From positions 1,488,001-1,552,000 of the forward strand of contig NW_026946672.1 of NCBI RefSeq assembly GCF_035222485.1: 64,000 nucleotides of DNA, given 5' to 3'. The position numbers were made by a program, and so were the translations under genes. The notes under the pieces were generated by a model that did not search any database, was not told where the DNA came from, and worked only from the letters and a program-made list of their open reading frames with translations. Shown here piece after piece: positions 43,691-55,278 of the stretch; position 1 is the stretch's first letter; each line of letters begins with the position of its first letter. Origin of the DNA: Podospora pseudoanserina. Taxonomy: Eukaryota > Ascomycota > Sordariomycetes > Sordariales > Podosporaceae.

Positions 43691-45081
43691 TCATATACCG
43701 CCAGGATGGATTGGTTGAACGTCGTGTCTTGTAACGCCCTGAGCCAAATCAGCTTCCGCCGTAGGAATAAGCGCCCGAACTCGCCACCATGCGTTGTGAG
43801 ATACCTGGCGGATGTTCAGGCGTACCGCATTCGTAGGTGGGCTCGGTAATGGTTTGTTTAGGTTAGGGAGAAATTGGTTCTTGTCATTGGTAGGTAAGTA
43901 CCCCGACTGCTGGCTCTTGTTCGCTTGATGAGAAGGTCGATTAGGTTTGCTGTCAGAATCAGCAGCAGGCGGTTTCTCCAATATCCGGAGTCGTGGAAAG
44001 TAGCGTGCGAAGAATGGTTTGGTGGCTGCGGCCGAGGCGCAAATCTATCAACAAAGGATTAGATATTGGCTCACATGAGGAAAAAAGTTTTTTCGTATCA
44101 CCTACGATACCAAGAAAAAGCTCGACTGCGCCTGGAAACCTGGTGTCGTACAGACGCCAAGTAATATCACCATCCGGACTGGTGACCATAACCCAGGTGA
44201 GATAGGTCCTGACTGAGCCAGCGATGCAGACGAGCAATCCACCTGCAAAGAGTGAAAGAATCGTGAGACGTTGGGGGAGAGGCAACTGAATACCCAACAC
44301 CATCTTGACGGGGACGAAGACGATGAGGAAGTCCAGGATGGTGTTGATAATACTGGCAACAATAACGTGAAGCCCTTGGTTGATGCAGCGCTGTGGCCCA
44401 AGAGCGACTGTCCAGATGTCGGATATGGGTCTCTGCTGGTCAGTATTCATTGTCAGACCACCATCCGGGAGCAGAAACCTACGAGCATTGGAATATCGTC
44501 ACGAGCACAAACACAATTGTATCGAGTGTTACCACCCCGGATAGGACAAACACAACGTGCTTGGTCCGGCCCCTCGAGCAAGCAGCTACTCTGTAGAGGA
44601 GAGCGAGAATGGAAAGCTTGGTGAACCCTGTTGCCAGGGCAAAGAGAATCTGCTCTGCAAGGCTGCGGCCGAGTCAGAAAGTTGGTACCATGGAAGACGG
44701 CAATGGGCGTAACCTACCCAACCTGCAAACTCAGCATCACCAGTTCAGGGCGTACATCCCACGTGTGACGATCTGTGTCGAGTCTGAAGTGACCTATGGC
44801 CTGGAGCACCACAAAGGCCACCGCGGGTACCTGGTAAAGCGTTAGTGTTGAGTGCTAATGCATCCAGACATGGTTTGAATAACGTATGCAAGGCAGATCA
44901 GCACGTCGTCGTGACCGAAGCCGTTGGATATCTTCACGCGTGTATAAATTCGTATGGCGAGAACAACCCCTGCTAAACTCAACAGAAGTAACCCGACAAT
45001 GATGTTGTTCGGCCCGCGAGTTTCTGGATCAACGTTATTCGATGGAGGCCAGGAAGCAGTTATCTCTGCTGTGATCCGCAT
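43691..45081 (-). CDS. seven-TM rhodopsin-domain (Pth11-like) membrane protein without CFEM
   Basis: This belongs to the large fungal family annotated as rhodopsin-domain or Pth11-like integral membrane proteins, candidate surface receptors. The model is complement(join(43691..44044,44106..44430,44483..44662,44718..44830,44884..45081)), 389 residues. Family features are a short extracellular N-terminus, TM1 followed by RIYTRVKISNGFGHDDVL with its Asp pair, FALATGFTKLSILALLYRV (TM3), FQCSPISDIW, RCINQGLHVIVASIINTILD (TM5), LPQRLTILSLFAGGLLVCIA (TM6), and LGIICASAATKPFFARYF (TM7). The tail is Pro/Ser-rich and about 100 residues long. No CFEM domain precedes it. Four introns of 52-61 bp keep the frame; the first has a weak GTTATT donor, and the third uses an AGAG acceptor chosen because it alone restores FQCSPI. 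An upstream in-frame ATG at 45216 adds 45 residues with no signal peptide and is less likely. Confidence 0.85.
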
Positions 45082-46269
45082 GCTGTGTCTGAAGGTGTAG
45101 CAGGAAGGGCCAGAGTGCGGGTTCCACGCAAGCCGAGATGCTGGTCGGCCTAGGCCAGGGCTTCGCCGAGGACGTCTAATGGGCAGCGGTACAAATATAC
45201 CATGTTTCTTGACCAAGACCTCGAAGAGCTAGTTTACTTCGTTAGGCAGTGTCAAGAGACCTCTTGATAACACCACGAATTCAGTTGAAACAAGACCTCC
45301 ATGCACTAAAATTGATACAGCGAACTTCACGTGCAGTACTGGAGCTCTTGTAAACATGCATGATGCTCGGCGTGATTCTCGAGTCCATCGGCAAATGGTG
45401 CCGGTAGATGGTGTATGAAAATGTTTACAGGAACTGAACTAGAGAGGTGAGCCAAGAGGTCGGAGACGCCGGTGACTGCGATACATGGCCATCACTGTGA
45501 CCAACCCGAGCACTGACAGCTCAACCCTTGTGCGGATCAAGTTTCAAACATGTGCTTCCTGCCAAAGAAGGATATGAATGTACGATGCTAGCCTTGGGAG
45601 ATCTCGACCCGTCACTTGAAGGCGCATGGAGATGTGGGGTGGTAGGGTCGTGGGGGTACAGCCACTTGCTTGACAACCCATGACTTGTGCTTGAAAGCAC
45701 AGCAGCTCTCAGACGGGATGTGAGTAGCGAGGAGGAGCTCTGGGGAAACGCTGGTCACCAACACCAACCAACCGGTAGTCTTCCTGTTGACTCTCGAGAA
45801 CATGCAAGTCTGATCGGGTTCATTTGACCCGGACAGGTGATGTTTCAGGGTGGCTGAGGCGCACCGAGCACCGGTGGTATTTTTTTCAGAATGCAACTGT
45901 GATGAGCTCTCGAAGAAGAAACAACATATGCTTGCAAGTGTTGAATATATCTTGTGATCTAATACTGAAAGACGTGAGTCGATAGGTAGGCGAAAGTAAC
46001 GGTGAGGTAACAAGTGAATGGATGATGCAAGTGCAACAGCGGACTCCCAGGACTTGTCGTTGAATCCAGCTGGTGACCAGGTGCCAGCCGAGATCCGGCC
46101 CGCCACTACGCCTTACCTAATGGGAGCTAGTGCCACCCCGCCAAATCCACCCACAAAAATTCCTGGGATTCGCAAAATCACTTTTGATCTTGAATTCTCG
46201 GCTTTCTCCTCGTAAACGACCGACGCAAAACCACACCTATAGAAGAAATATCTACAGGAAGACGGCAAA
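45082..46269. other. divergent intergenic region between the Pth11-like gene and RPL1
   Basis: About 1.2 kb, containing the promoters of both genes. A 164-codon minus frame (45612-46106) has no recognisable features and is not called. No RNA gene was seen. Confidence 0.5.
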
Positions 46270-47123
46270 ATGTCCAAGATCTCCGTCGGTACGCACCGCC
46301 AACGCCCACCCAGTCAACATCTACGATGAAATGGCAATTGAACTGACTCTGTTGCAGCCGGTGTGCGTCAGCACGTCGCTGAACTCCTCGAGTACAGCAA
46401 TGAGACCAAGAAGCGTAACTTCTTGGAGACTGTCGAGTAAGCCAGCAACCTCCTCCTCGAAGTGAGGCCGCCATCATCGAAAACATGTTGCTAACAGCCA
46501 CCAAAGGCTCCAGATCGGTCTCAAGAACTACGACCCCCAGCGTGACAAGCGTTTCTCCGGCACTGTCAAGCTCCCCACCGTCCCCCGCCCCAACATGAGC
46601 ATCTGCATCTTGGGTGACCAGTACGATATCGATCGTGCGAAGCACGGCGGTGTTGACGCCATGAGCGCCGACGATCTCAAGAAGCTCAACAAGAACAAGA
46701 AGCTCATTAAGAAGCTTGCCCGCAAGTACGATGCCTTCGTTGCTTCTGACACCCTCATCAAGCAGATTCCCCGTCTGTTGGGTCCCGGTCTCTCCAAGGG
46801 TATGTTGTGCTGTCTTCCCAGTCGAGGTAACGTGCGAATACTAACTTCTTTTGTGTGTAGCTGGCAAGTTCCCTACCCCCGTCTCCCACAGCGATGATCT
46901 CTCCGCCAGAATCACCGAGGTCAAGTCCACCGTCAAGTTCCAGCTCAAGAAGGTTCTTTGCATGGGTGTTGCCGTTGGCAACGTTGGCATGACCCAGGAG
47001 CAGCTGATTGCCAACATCATGTTGGCCATCAACTACCTCGTCTCCCTCCTCAAGAAGGGCTGGCAGAACGTTGGTAGCCTTACCATCAAGGCTACCATGT
47101 CTCCTCCCCGCCGCCTTTACTAA
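46270..47123 (+). CDS. RPL1: 60S ribosomal protein uL1 (L10a/RPL1)
   Basis: uL1 forms the L1 stalk of the large subunit, which helps release E-site tRNA. The model is join(46270..46288,46358..46436,46507..46799,46861..47123), 217 residues, exactly the eukaryotic length. Spliced blocks are [89 protein letters not shown] and [18 protein letters not shown]. The first exon has only 19 bases, a common ribosomal-protein gene layout with an early intron. Introns of 60-70 bp carry ACTGAC/ACTAAC branch points. Codons are C-ending throughout, as expected of a very highly expressed gene; the G-ending 3' switch seen in other genes is absent. Confidence 0.97.
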
Positions 47124-47727
47124 ACTGGGTGGTCAAGTGGTGTTAACCGGGTCTGGAGGGTTACGCTGTTCAGGTCCTTTTTTTTATTCGGGCGTAGATA
47201 TGATGGCATGAAGTCACAGTAATGAAATCAGATTTAGCCTGCCTTTTTCTCACTGCCATTGTGATTGTGAAGTTCAGCCGTGTTTGGTGATTTGTAGGTA
47301 CTGGCTTACTCCGCGTGGGGCGAATGATCTTTGGCCGACTGCAGTTTTGATGCCGAGACTCCATTGTAAATCCGGGACTAACCTGTTTCCCCAAGCGGTG
47401 ATGTATTGATAAGCAAGATGGACCGCTCCAGCTCCAGCCGGCTCTGCCAACGGGATTGGGAGAAAGCTCAGCCAAAGAGCCCCGCCCCGCCCCCGCGCAA
47501 CCTCATAGAGTCGGGTTGGAATTCTGTGATCGAGCCTCGATATCATATCTCTTTTTTTTCTAATCTTCATGCTCTTGTTTCTTTCGCCAAGAACCAGGAC
47601 GAGATTTCTCAGGCTCTCACAATCTACCACTACCACGCTCACATTTCGCTACGCACACACAGCACGACGCTCCCCATCACCAGCATCACTATTAGCATCA
47701 TCGATCAGCAAATACAAACCCGCCAAA
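47124..47727. other. RPL1 3' flank and NPY1 leader
   Basis: 604 bp between two plus-strand genes. The last 160 bp (from an in-frame ATG at 47569) are open and continuous with the downstream pyrophosphatase, so part may be coding in a longer isoform. The rest is 3' UTR and promoter. Confidence 0.55.
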
Positions 47728-48972
47728 ATGGCCGCCACCACCGCCACGCCCGACCTGCCCATCCTGCCTCCCGAGGACAGCCACCTCACGGCCAAGTTTG
47801 GCAGGGAGACGGCCAACTACTTTTCCGGGTCACCGCTCAACAGGCTTTCCTTTCTTCGGACCGACCACGCCTTTCTCGCGCCGGCGTTCAAGCACCCGTC
47901 TGCTAGCTTTTTGCTGTTGGACAGTCTGGCTCCGCTGGTGAAGAAGGATGACACGACTCAGCTGGCATTTGTTTCGCTGGGGGAGATTAGGGACGGGTTA
48001 AGGGGGGAGGATATTTTTGAGAAGACGGAGGAGGAGCTGGTGAGGGAGTTCAACAGTGAGGATGAAGAGCGGATTGTTGTTTTTCTTGGGATGGATGAGA
48101 GGGGTGTTTTGGGTGGTCATGGGGGACAACAGGGTGGGGAGAGGTTTAGGTATAAGGATTTTGAGGGGGTGCCATATTTTGCGGTTGATGTATCCAGGTG
48201 GGAGGGGAAGGAGGGATTGAGTGAGAAACTGGAAAATGAGAGGGGGGCGATGTTTTACGGGGGAGGGCCGAGGCATATGGGGCTTGTGGCTGGTCAGGCG
48301 GCTATGTATGGGTATGCGAGGGCGTTGGTTGATTGGAATGCGAGGACGCCGTTTTGTGCGCAGTGTGGGCAGAGGACGTTGAGTGTGAATGCGGGGACGA
48401 AGAGGGTTTGTCCGCCTACTGATAGGGGGGTGGAGAGGAAGGCTTGTGCGACGAGGGGGACGGTGAGTAATCACTCTTTTCCCAGGACGGATCCGACGGT
48501 TATTATGGCGATTGTTAGTGCGGATGGGTCGAAGGTGCTTTTGGGGAGGCAGAGGCGGTGGCCGAAGTATTGGTATTCTACACTGGCGGGGTTTCAGGAG
48601 CCGGGGGAGAGTATCGAGGAGGCGGTTAGGAGGGAGGTTTGGGAGGAGAGTGGGGTCCAGGTTGGGAGGGTGGTGCTGCATAGTAGTCAGCCGTGGCCTT
48701 TTCCGGCGAGTTTGATGATTGGGGCTGTTGGGCAGGCGCTTCCTGGGGAGGGGGAGAAGATTTATCTGGGACATGATGCTGAGTTGGAGAGCGCGAAGTG
48801 GTTTCCTATGGATGAGGTTAAGGAGGCATTGGCGAAGGGGACGCATAATATGGGGGATGAGGTGCCGAAGGAGTATGTTGAGGGGGCGTTGAGGTTGCCG
48901 CCGCAGACGGCGATTGCGAATAGGTTGATTAATTCGGTGGTGGAGGGGTGGTGGGTTGCGTCGAAGATGTAG
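47728..48972 (+). CDS. NPY1: NADH pyrophosphatase (NudC/Npy1-type Nudix hydrolase), probable peroxisomal
   Basis: Npy1/NudC enzymes split NAD(H) into NMN(H) and AMP and can also act on NAD-capped RNA. The intronless 414-residue frame has an N-terminal NUDIX-like half and a CAQCG...CPPTD...KACATRG zinc-ribbon-like segment around residues 210-245. The Nudix box at about 288-310 has the GX5EX7REVWEESG pattern with all catalytic residues. The family hallmark SQPWPFPASLM lies near residue 320. The C-terminus SKM is a PTS1-type peroxisomal signal, matching the location of yeast Npy1. The ATG at 47728 sits in an ideal context (CCAAAATGGCC) and begins where homologues begin. An in-frame ATG at 47569 would add 53 Arg/Ser-rich residues. 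Codons change from C-ending to mostly G/T-ending after about the first 70 codons. Confidence 0.94.
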   Translation: MAATTATPDLPILPPEDSHLTAKFGRETANYFSGSPLNRLSFLRTDHAFLAPAFKHPSASFLLLDSLAPLVKKDDTTQLAFVSLGEIRDGLRGEDIFEKTEEELVREFNSEDEERIVVFLGMDERGVLGGHGGQQGGERFRYKDFEGVPYFAVDVSRWEGKEGLSEKLENERGAMFYGGGPRHMGLVAGQAAMYGYARALVDWNARTPFCAQCGQRTLSVNAGTKRVCPPTDRGVERKACATRGTVSNHSFPRTDPTVIMAIVSADGSKVLLGRQRRWPKYWYSTLAGFQEPGESIEEAVRREVWEESGVQVGRVVLHSSQPWPFPASLMIGAVGQALPGEGEKIYLGHDAELESAKWFPMDEVKEALAKGTHNMGDEVPKEYVEGALRLPPQTAIANRLINSVVEGWWVASKM

Positions 48973-50028
48973 ATAGATGTGGTGTTTGGTCATGTTTTAG
49001 CATAGCGAGCACTGAATAGAGGTCATTTTTGCTCGACTACGTGTATGGCCATCAAGGGTGATGTTCAGCAGTAGGACGTAGAGCCCCCCTAAGACACCGG
49101 TAAAGTTGGCGTGTGGGCACTTAGAATTCTCTCTATCGAGTCTCCCTATCCTCTCTTGAGCTTTCAAGCTTGATGGCCCGGAGATCTTGCACAAGCTGTC
49201 AGTAAGCACAATGGCTCTGCAAAGAAATGTTGGAAGCCTCCATCACCAGTCAACGAAAACCATGCGAACGCGGTCTGGCTCCAAAAGGAAACAATGACAG
49301 AGGTAAATCCATTCTCCTCTAGCACTCAATATGACCAACATGGCGTAGAAAAGCCATCCATATCGGTTGATTTTATGGTGCGATTTTAAGTGTAAGGAGA
49401 AAAAAGAAAATCTCAAAAGTGAGCCGTCACATTCTGACCCAAGTACACAATTGAGGTGAGCGGTGAGCGGTGGCAGAATTGAGGGCAGTGGGGTTCTTTT
49501 CAGAGGCTCAACACTCAGCATACGCACTGACCACATCCACGATGAAGGCAGGAACGAAGTAGGTCTTACTCAGCGCTTTCCTCATCGTGAACAATTACGT
49601 GGATGGGCCAAGATGAGATGTCATGCTCTTGAAAATTCGCCTGCATTTCTCCTCTTGCAATCCTATCCCTCATTTGACAACAGTGACTCTACATCCATCA
49701 ATCTAGTCGGTACCACCTGCAGTTGGGCCTGCATTGCGGCTGTGCCACCCTGCTGCAGTGCGATTAGTAGGACGATATCCTTCTGCATGGTACTTCTTCG
49801 GCCAACGAAGGTTTAGCTGGAACCCCTGCCCACCATGCTTGAAGCAACAAGACAGGATACCTTACTGCATATGGGGATGGGCGAGCGGCCCAACAGGCAG
49901 ACCAACTGCTTATCCCACCCTTCTGAGCTCTTATACCTAGCACCTATGGAACCCCGCTCCCAGTCCTATGATTCTTCGTCCTTGGTATCTTTCCTTCAGT
50001 CTGCTGGTTCCTCATATCCTCCGTCAAC
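48973..50028. other. upstream region of the STAND gene, no gene seen
   Basis: About 1.06 kb between two plus-strand genes. Short frames on both strands (for example 49463-49816 plus) show no family features. It should contain the 3' UTR of the pyrophosphatase gene and the promoter of the next gene. Confidence 0.5.
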
Positions 50029-53000
50029 ATGGAGAAACCTGTGCCAGTCGTCAAGGTGGAGGGCATCCAAACCCAGAGCAAGATTGACCAAATGTGGCAG
50101 GAGGCGCTGGTCACTTTCAAGAGTCTGACAGGGAAGAACCTCCAGGATGTAGCGCCAGCGTCGCCAGAAGAACTCAGGAAAATCATCGAAGCCCGTGCCA
50201 AGGAGCAAGACACCGAAGAGTTCAAGAACAGATCAAAGGCCCGGGAGAGAGGGTTGAGGATCTTGGCATGCATCAACAAGTTCGGCGAAGCTGCTGTGCA
50301 AGGCGTTTCCACGGTAGGTCATCGTTTCTCAAAGCATTCTTCTGGAGTGCTAACTGTTGGTTTCTAGGTGTTTGGCGGAGCCGATATATGCTTCAAGGGC
50401 CTTTCTCTGTTGCTGGAACTGCCCAAGAAGATGAAGGAGTTTCATGAGGTTGTCGACAAGATCTTCATCCGTATTGCCCCGGTTCTCCAGGGCTTCAAAG
50501 TCTATGCGAGGGGAGAGCAGATCCAAGCCATGGATGAAGACTTGATCATCTCGATCCACAAGGTGATGATTGCCCTTGTCACGATATGCGCTACGGCTCT
50601 CAACATTGAGCATGCTCGAAAATGGGAGAGGTTCAAGAACTTTACCAAGCGTGCTTTGTGTGACGACACAGAACTGGACGAGGAGCTGGAAAAATTTCAG
50701 ATGCTTGTGGAAGGGCAGCAGCATGTGCAGGGGGCTGTAACGTTGGTGGAACTCCTCGACGTCAAGGCTACGGTTGTCGCGAATCTGAAAGTGACGAACG
50801 AAATCAACTCTGACATCAAAGGCATCAAAGACAGAGTGCAGAAAAAGGAGGCGGAAAGCTCCAAGCAGACCCTGCTCACCAAAATTAAGTCTGCACTTGG
50901 TATTGACCCCAAGGACCCTGATACCTCGAAAGCTACGTTTGAAGACTATCTTAAGAAAAGGGCCCCGGGGACAGGAAGCTGGTTCAAGCCTATGACTGAT
51001 TATCAGGGCTGGGTAGACACGAACGCTTCTGCTCAAGAGATCAGCTCCTTCTTGCTCCTGACAGGAGGTCAAGGGTTCGGCAAATCCTTCTCCGTGGCTT
51101 CCATTATCGATGACCTAAAACAGCGAACCTCCACTCCTGCCGCCATCACACAGACTCACCGTTCCCTGATCGGCTTTTACTTTTTCCCCGCCCGAAGCGG
51201 GAAAGCAGGAGACGAACAATACCCGGTTGAGATGGCACTCAAGTCTATCGCCATTCAGCTCGCTGAGCAAGACGAGGTCTTCGCAAAAAGCATTGGTGAA
51301 CTCGACCAGCTCAAGGATGCAAAACCCTCGAAGCTATGGGATGCTTTGAAACTGGGTTCGCCGATGCCGAGAACCACACATTTCATACTACTCGACGCTC
51401 TAGACAACCTTCTCCCCCCAGAACAGGACGAGTTGCTGAAGGTTTTCCAAGCTGTCCCAAGGACTGGCACGAACGGAAGCTCCATCAGGGTCCTCGCTAC
51501 TGGAGCGAGCTCTATATTTGAAGTTTTCCAGGCGACGGAAAACCTGTCAGTGCGAGAAGTCAAAGCTGACCGTACAACAATGGAATCCGAATTTCGCCAC
51601 TACATTCGACACAGACTTCAGGCTCCCATCATGTTGCCCGGCCCTGACTTGTCGGAGAAGAGAGAAGGCATTGAGAACAAGATCATGCATAGCGAATGCA
51701 GTTTCCAGACGATCCAGGCCACACTTGGTGCGGCTGAAAGTTACATTGCATCCAGTAAAAGTGACGAGGAGCTTAACAAACTCTTGGATGACTCAACCCG
51801 AGATACCAGTGTATTATTGGTTGATACTGTAGAGAAACTTCAAGCTGGATTGGATGTTGGGCAGATTGGCTGGGTCAATGAACTGTTGATGTGGGTGCTT
51901 TTTGGGGAACAGTCGCTAACTATCCCCCAACTGGAGGCCGCCTTTGTGAGACCCAACCAAGAGACTGGAGTTTCTCACTTGCTGACCCATCTCTTGTTTT
52001 AGTTCCTTCGTGGCAAGTCCCTCCCAATCCAAGGCCTCGAAAACTTCATCAACAGCAGGCTGAAGAAGCTCATCACCAGTGGGCCCCAGGGTATATCTCC
52101 AGTAGATGACAATCTTGACAAGGTCATCACCAAACCGAGGGAGCTTTCACAGGGTGGCCCTGACAACAAAACAATCAGCCTGGAGATAAAAATCAACAAC
52201 GCCAGCATCTCTACCGTCCAACGCTTTCTGTGGGACCTTACCAAGTTCTCAACTTTGGATGGCTTCAGTTTTAAAGCTGATGATGCGGCCGCCCAGATCG
52301 CTCAGTCGCGAGGCATCATCAGAGTCAACAAGACCGACGCTTCTCTTGCAATTGTTGAATCCTTCTTTAAGTTCCTTAAAGATGACCCAAGCGAGAAATC
52401 AGAGAGCATCAGGCAGTATCTGGTTGACTATCTGGCAGATCACCTTCGAACTCTTCGTACAGCTGAGGGTGACGACAAGCTAACTCCTAGCGAAGCAGGC
52501 AGTATCGGAAAGCGTATATTTGAGCTTTTCGACTACCCGGATGCCTCCTTGAAGAAACACTGGGACTTCTTCAATTCTAATTGGGAGTTCATTGAAGAGC
52601 GCAATATGAGCGAATTTTGGGAATGGATTCAAATGGATACGACACTCGCCGAACTTTCTGGCAAGGAAAGAGACCACATCGTTGAACTCAAGAAAGATGT
52701 GAGGTGGGAACGTAAGCTGCTCAAACCGACCATGAAGATGGTGGCGAAGATGTGGCTTCGCGAGCGCGGAAACGACGTGTACTACCTTTTGGCGTGGATC
52801 AAGCGGGCCCTCATTCGAATAGTACGTGGCCCCTGATCAGAGGTGTTCATGAGAATTTATCACTGACGCTATAAACAGAAACAGGAGGACAACCGTGCAG
52901 CAACCAAAGCCTCAAAATCCCCGGAGACAACCTCGTTGTCCAGTACTGCCAAGCCTCCCGCGACTGCTGGCCCTCTTACACCTTCCGAAACCGCCACGTC

Positions 53001-55278
53001 CAACACGGATACACCGGCTTCTACTGCCGATTCTGACGTGCCTGATAGGCCTGCGAGCCCTTCTCCTTCTAGCACTTCCACTGAGGAGGAGTTCGACCCA
53101 CCTGTAAAGGTTGATATCACAGAGGCAGCGAGGTGGTGTCAAGAGATACTTGAACTCAAAGACGAAGAGCTAGACTCGCTGTGGTACGAGCGTCTTGGTC
53201 AAACGTACAAGGATTCATATCCGGTGAGCTTCAAAGACGCGATCGAGCAATATCGAAAGGCCGAGAAAATCTCCAGTCCATATCCGTCATGGGAGGTTCT
53301 GATTGGGTTGTCATACTCCTTACTCGCCGTTAGCTCGGCGAACTTCGACGAGGCACGTGCAATTCACGACCGGGCGATGAACCTTTACAAAGATTCTCCT
53401 TTTGTCAGTATCGAGCAGAAGGTCTCTCAGCTTAAAGACTTGGCGTGGTGGTACGACAACTACAAAGAACCTGAGAAAGCCCTTGAGGTCTTGGAGGAAG
53501 TACTTGTCTTGGTGCCTGAACACGGGGAGGCCCAGTACGACATCATGAGCCTACTAATTAAGTTGGAAAGAGAGGGGGAATTGTACGAATTGGTGTCGAA
53601 AACAGCGGCGTCCAAGGAAGCGGCGGGTAAAGAGGCCGACAAGGGGCTGACACCACTTGGGTCCCTCGTTAAGGCAGTTGCTATGAGTAACGCATGGAGC
53701 CGCGCGGATCCTCTCTTCTGGAGAATAATCTCCATACTTGAAGCCACTGGCAGCGTGGAAGATCTGATGGGGGCGCTCGATGCGAGTATTTCTTTGTCCA
53801 AAGGCGACAAGGAGAATGAGTATCTTCAATCTGTCCTCATTACTTACAAGGGCATGGTCCATATGCATCGCTCGGGATCTGAGGATATCCACCATGTGAT
53901 GGAATGTTGTGAACTTGCCCGGAAACTTGCGCACGAAAGATTGAGCCGGACTATGCCATGGTGGACCGATCGGATATACGGCAAAACCACGGTGTTGGCT
54001 GACAGGTTTCACTTTAACCAAGCCAGTGGGAGAGGAAGACTTCCTAGAAGCACGGCATTGACGACCGAGGATCACGTCGAAGCCCTTAGGAAATCGATGA
54101 CTGAGTTTGAGAAGAGTCTCCGTGACCGCTTCGACGTCCAGCTCTCCATAGCTAAGAGCTACTTGGCTGCGTATTATGCGCTCAAGTCACCGCAAAACCT
54201 CGAGGAGTCGAGGAGGGTCTTCGCTTCAGATATGGTACGGGTGACGAACATGCTCTCTGACGGGAACAAGCACAACGACGCGGACAGCTTGAGGCAGCTG
54301 AGCGCCATCCTGCTGCATACCGGGAATGTTCAGAATTCGTTGGCTTGCATGCGGCTGGTGCCGCCTGATATCACCAACGGGAGTGCTGCATCTACCGCCA
54401 AAGTGCTGACTCGACTGCTCTGCCCGGAAGGCGGCCCTCCAAAGGAAGGAAGTGTCGCTCACAGGGTTCTGTCCTCATTTGACAGCAACTCGAAAAACAT
54501 GTTCTATATACGAAGTGACATGATTACGACGGTGAACGACCTGATGGACAAGCTTATTGACGGGCGGTCTGCTTCTCTTGCCGAGGCAGAAAAAGAGAAA
54601 GAGGAAGAGGACGTCGACGCGACACTGGCGCGGCTCCGCACGGTGAGGGATGCGTTGCATATATACGGGTATCGGGATTGCGAAGGATGCATAGGGTCGA
54701 ACGGGCGGACGTGGGACTTTGAGAATGATTTTTATGCGTGCCGGTATTGTTATGACTTGTTTCTTTGCGGGCCCTGTCTTGGTGCGCTCAAGAAGGCGGA
54801 TCCGAACAAGCCACAGCCGTTTTGTAGTCCGGGGCATGACTGGGTTTGGTTGCCGAAGTGGACGGTGGAGAGCTGGATAGAGGGTTTTGAGGGGAAGGTG
54901 AGGGTGCCAAAGTGGGAAGAAGGGGAGAAGACGGGGGGTTGTTGGGTGGAGGGGGACGAGGTGGTTGCTTTTGGGAAGTGGTTGGAGGGGGTGTTGAAGC
55001 CGTGGGGGATTGGGAAGGAGTGGGAGGCTGAGGTGAAGTGGGATGTGGAGAGGGGGGAGGAGAGTTTTGTTGATGAGATGTTGTATGATGGGTTGCTTAA
55101 GGCTGGGCTTGAGGCGCAGGCCGAGGAGGAGAAGGAAAAGGGGGAGAAGGAGGGCGGGGTGAGTGGGGAGAAGGTTGATGGGGTAGCGAACGGGGGGAAG
55201 ATGACGGTGGGGACGGTGATGATGGAGAAAATGGCGGTTGAGAAGGTTGCTGTCCAGGAGGTTACTGAGAAGAGTTGA
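50029..55278 (+). CDS. large STAND-type protein: Goodbye-like N-terminus, P-loop NTPase, helical repeats, Cys-rich C-terminal domain
   Basis: STAND/NLR-like proteins are molecular switches used by fungi in non-self recognition and programmed cell death. The model is join(50029..50313,50368..51945,52003..52821,52879..55278), 1,693 residues. Residues about 8-240 are helical and begin IDQMWQEALVTFKSLTG, which I match to the fungal Goodbye domain. A Walker A motif (GGQGFGKS, about 328-335) and a Walker B-like HFILLDALDNL (about 432-442) mark the NTPase; a small winged-helix-like region follows. From about 895 a disordered Ser/Thr/Pro linker precedes TPR-like helices (KDAIEQYRKAEKI, EPEKALEVLEEVL). 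At about 1495-1550 there is a zinc-binding-like module with CEGC, CRYC, CGPC and a final C...GH. All three introns keep phase 0. No HET, HeLo or Patatin domain is present. The ligand and effector are unknown. Confidence 0.85.

Noticed and set aside
45612-46106. 164-codon minus-strand frame upstream of RPL1
   Set aside because: No domain, signal or splice support, and it occupies the likely RPL1 promoter region.
47998-48993. 331-codon minus-strand frame opposite the pyrophosphatase
   Set aside because: Pro/Arg/His-rich composition arises from complementing G-rich codons; no family features.
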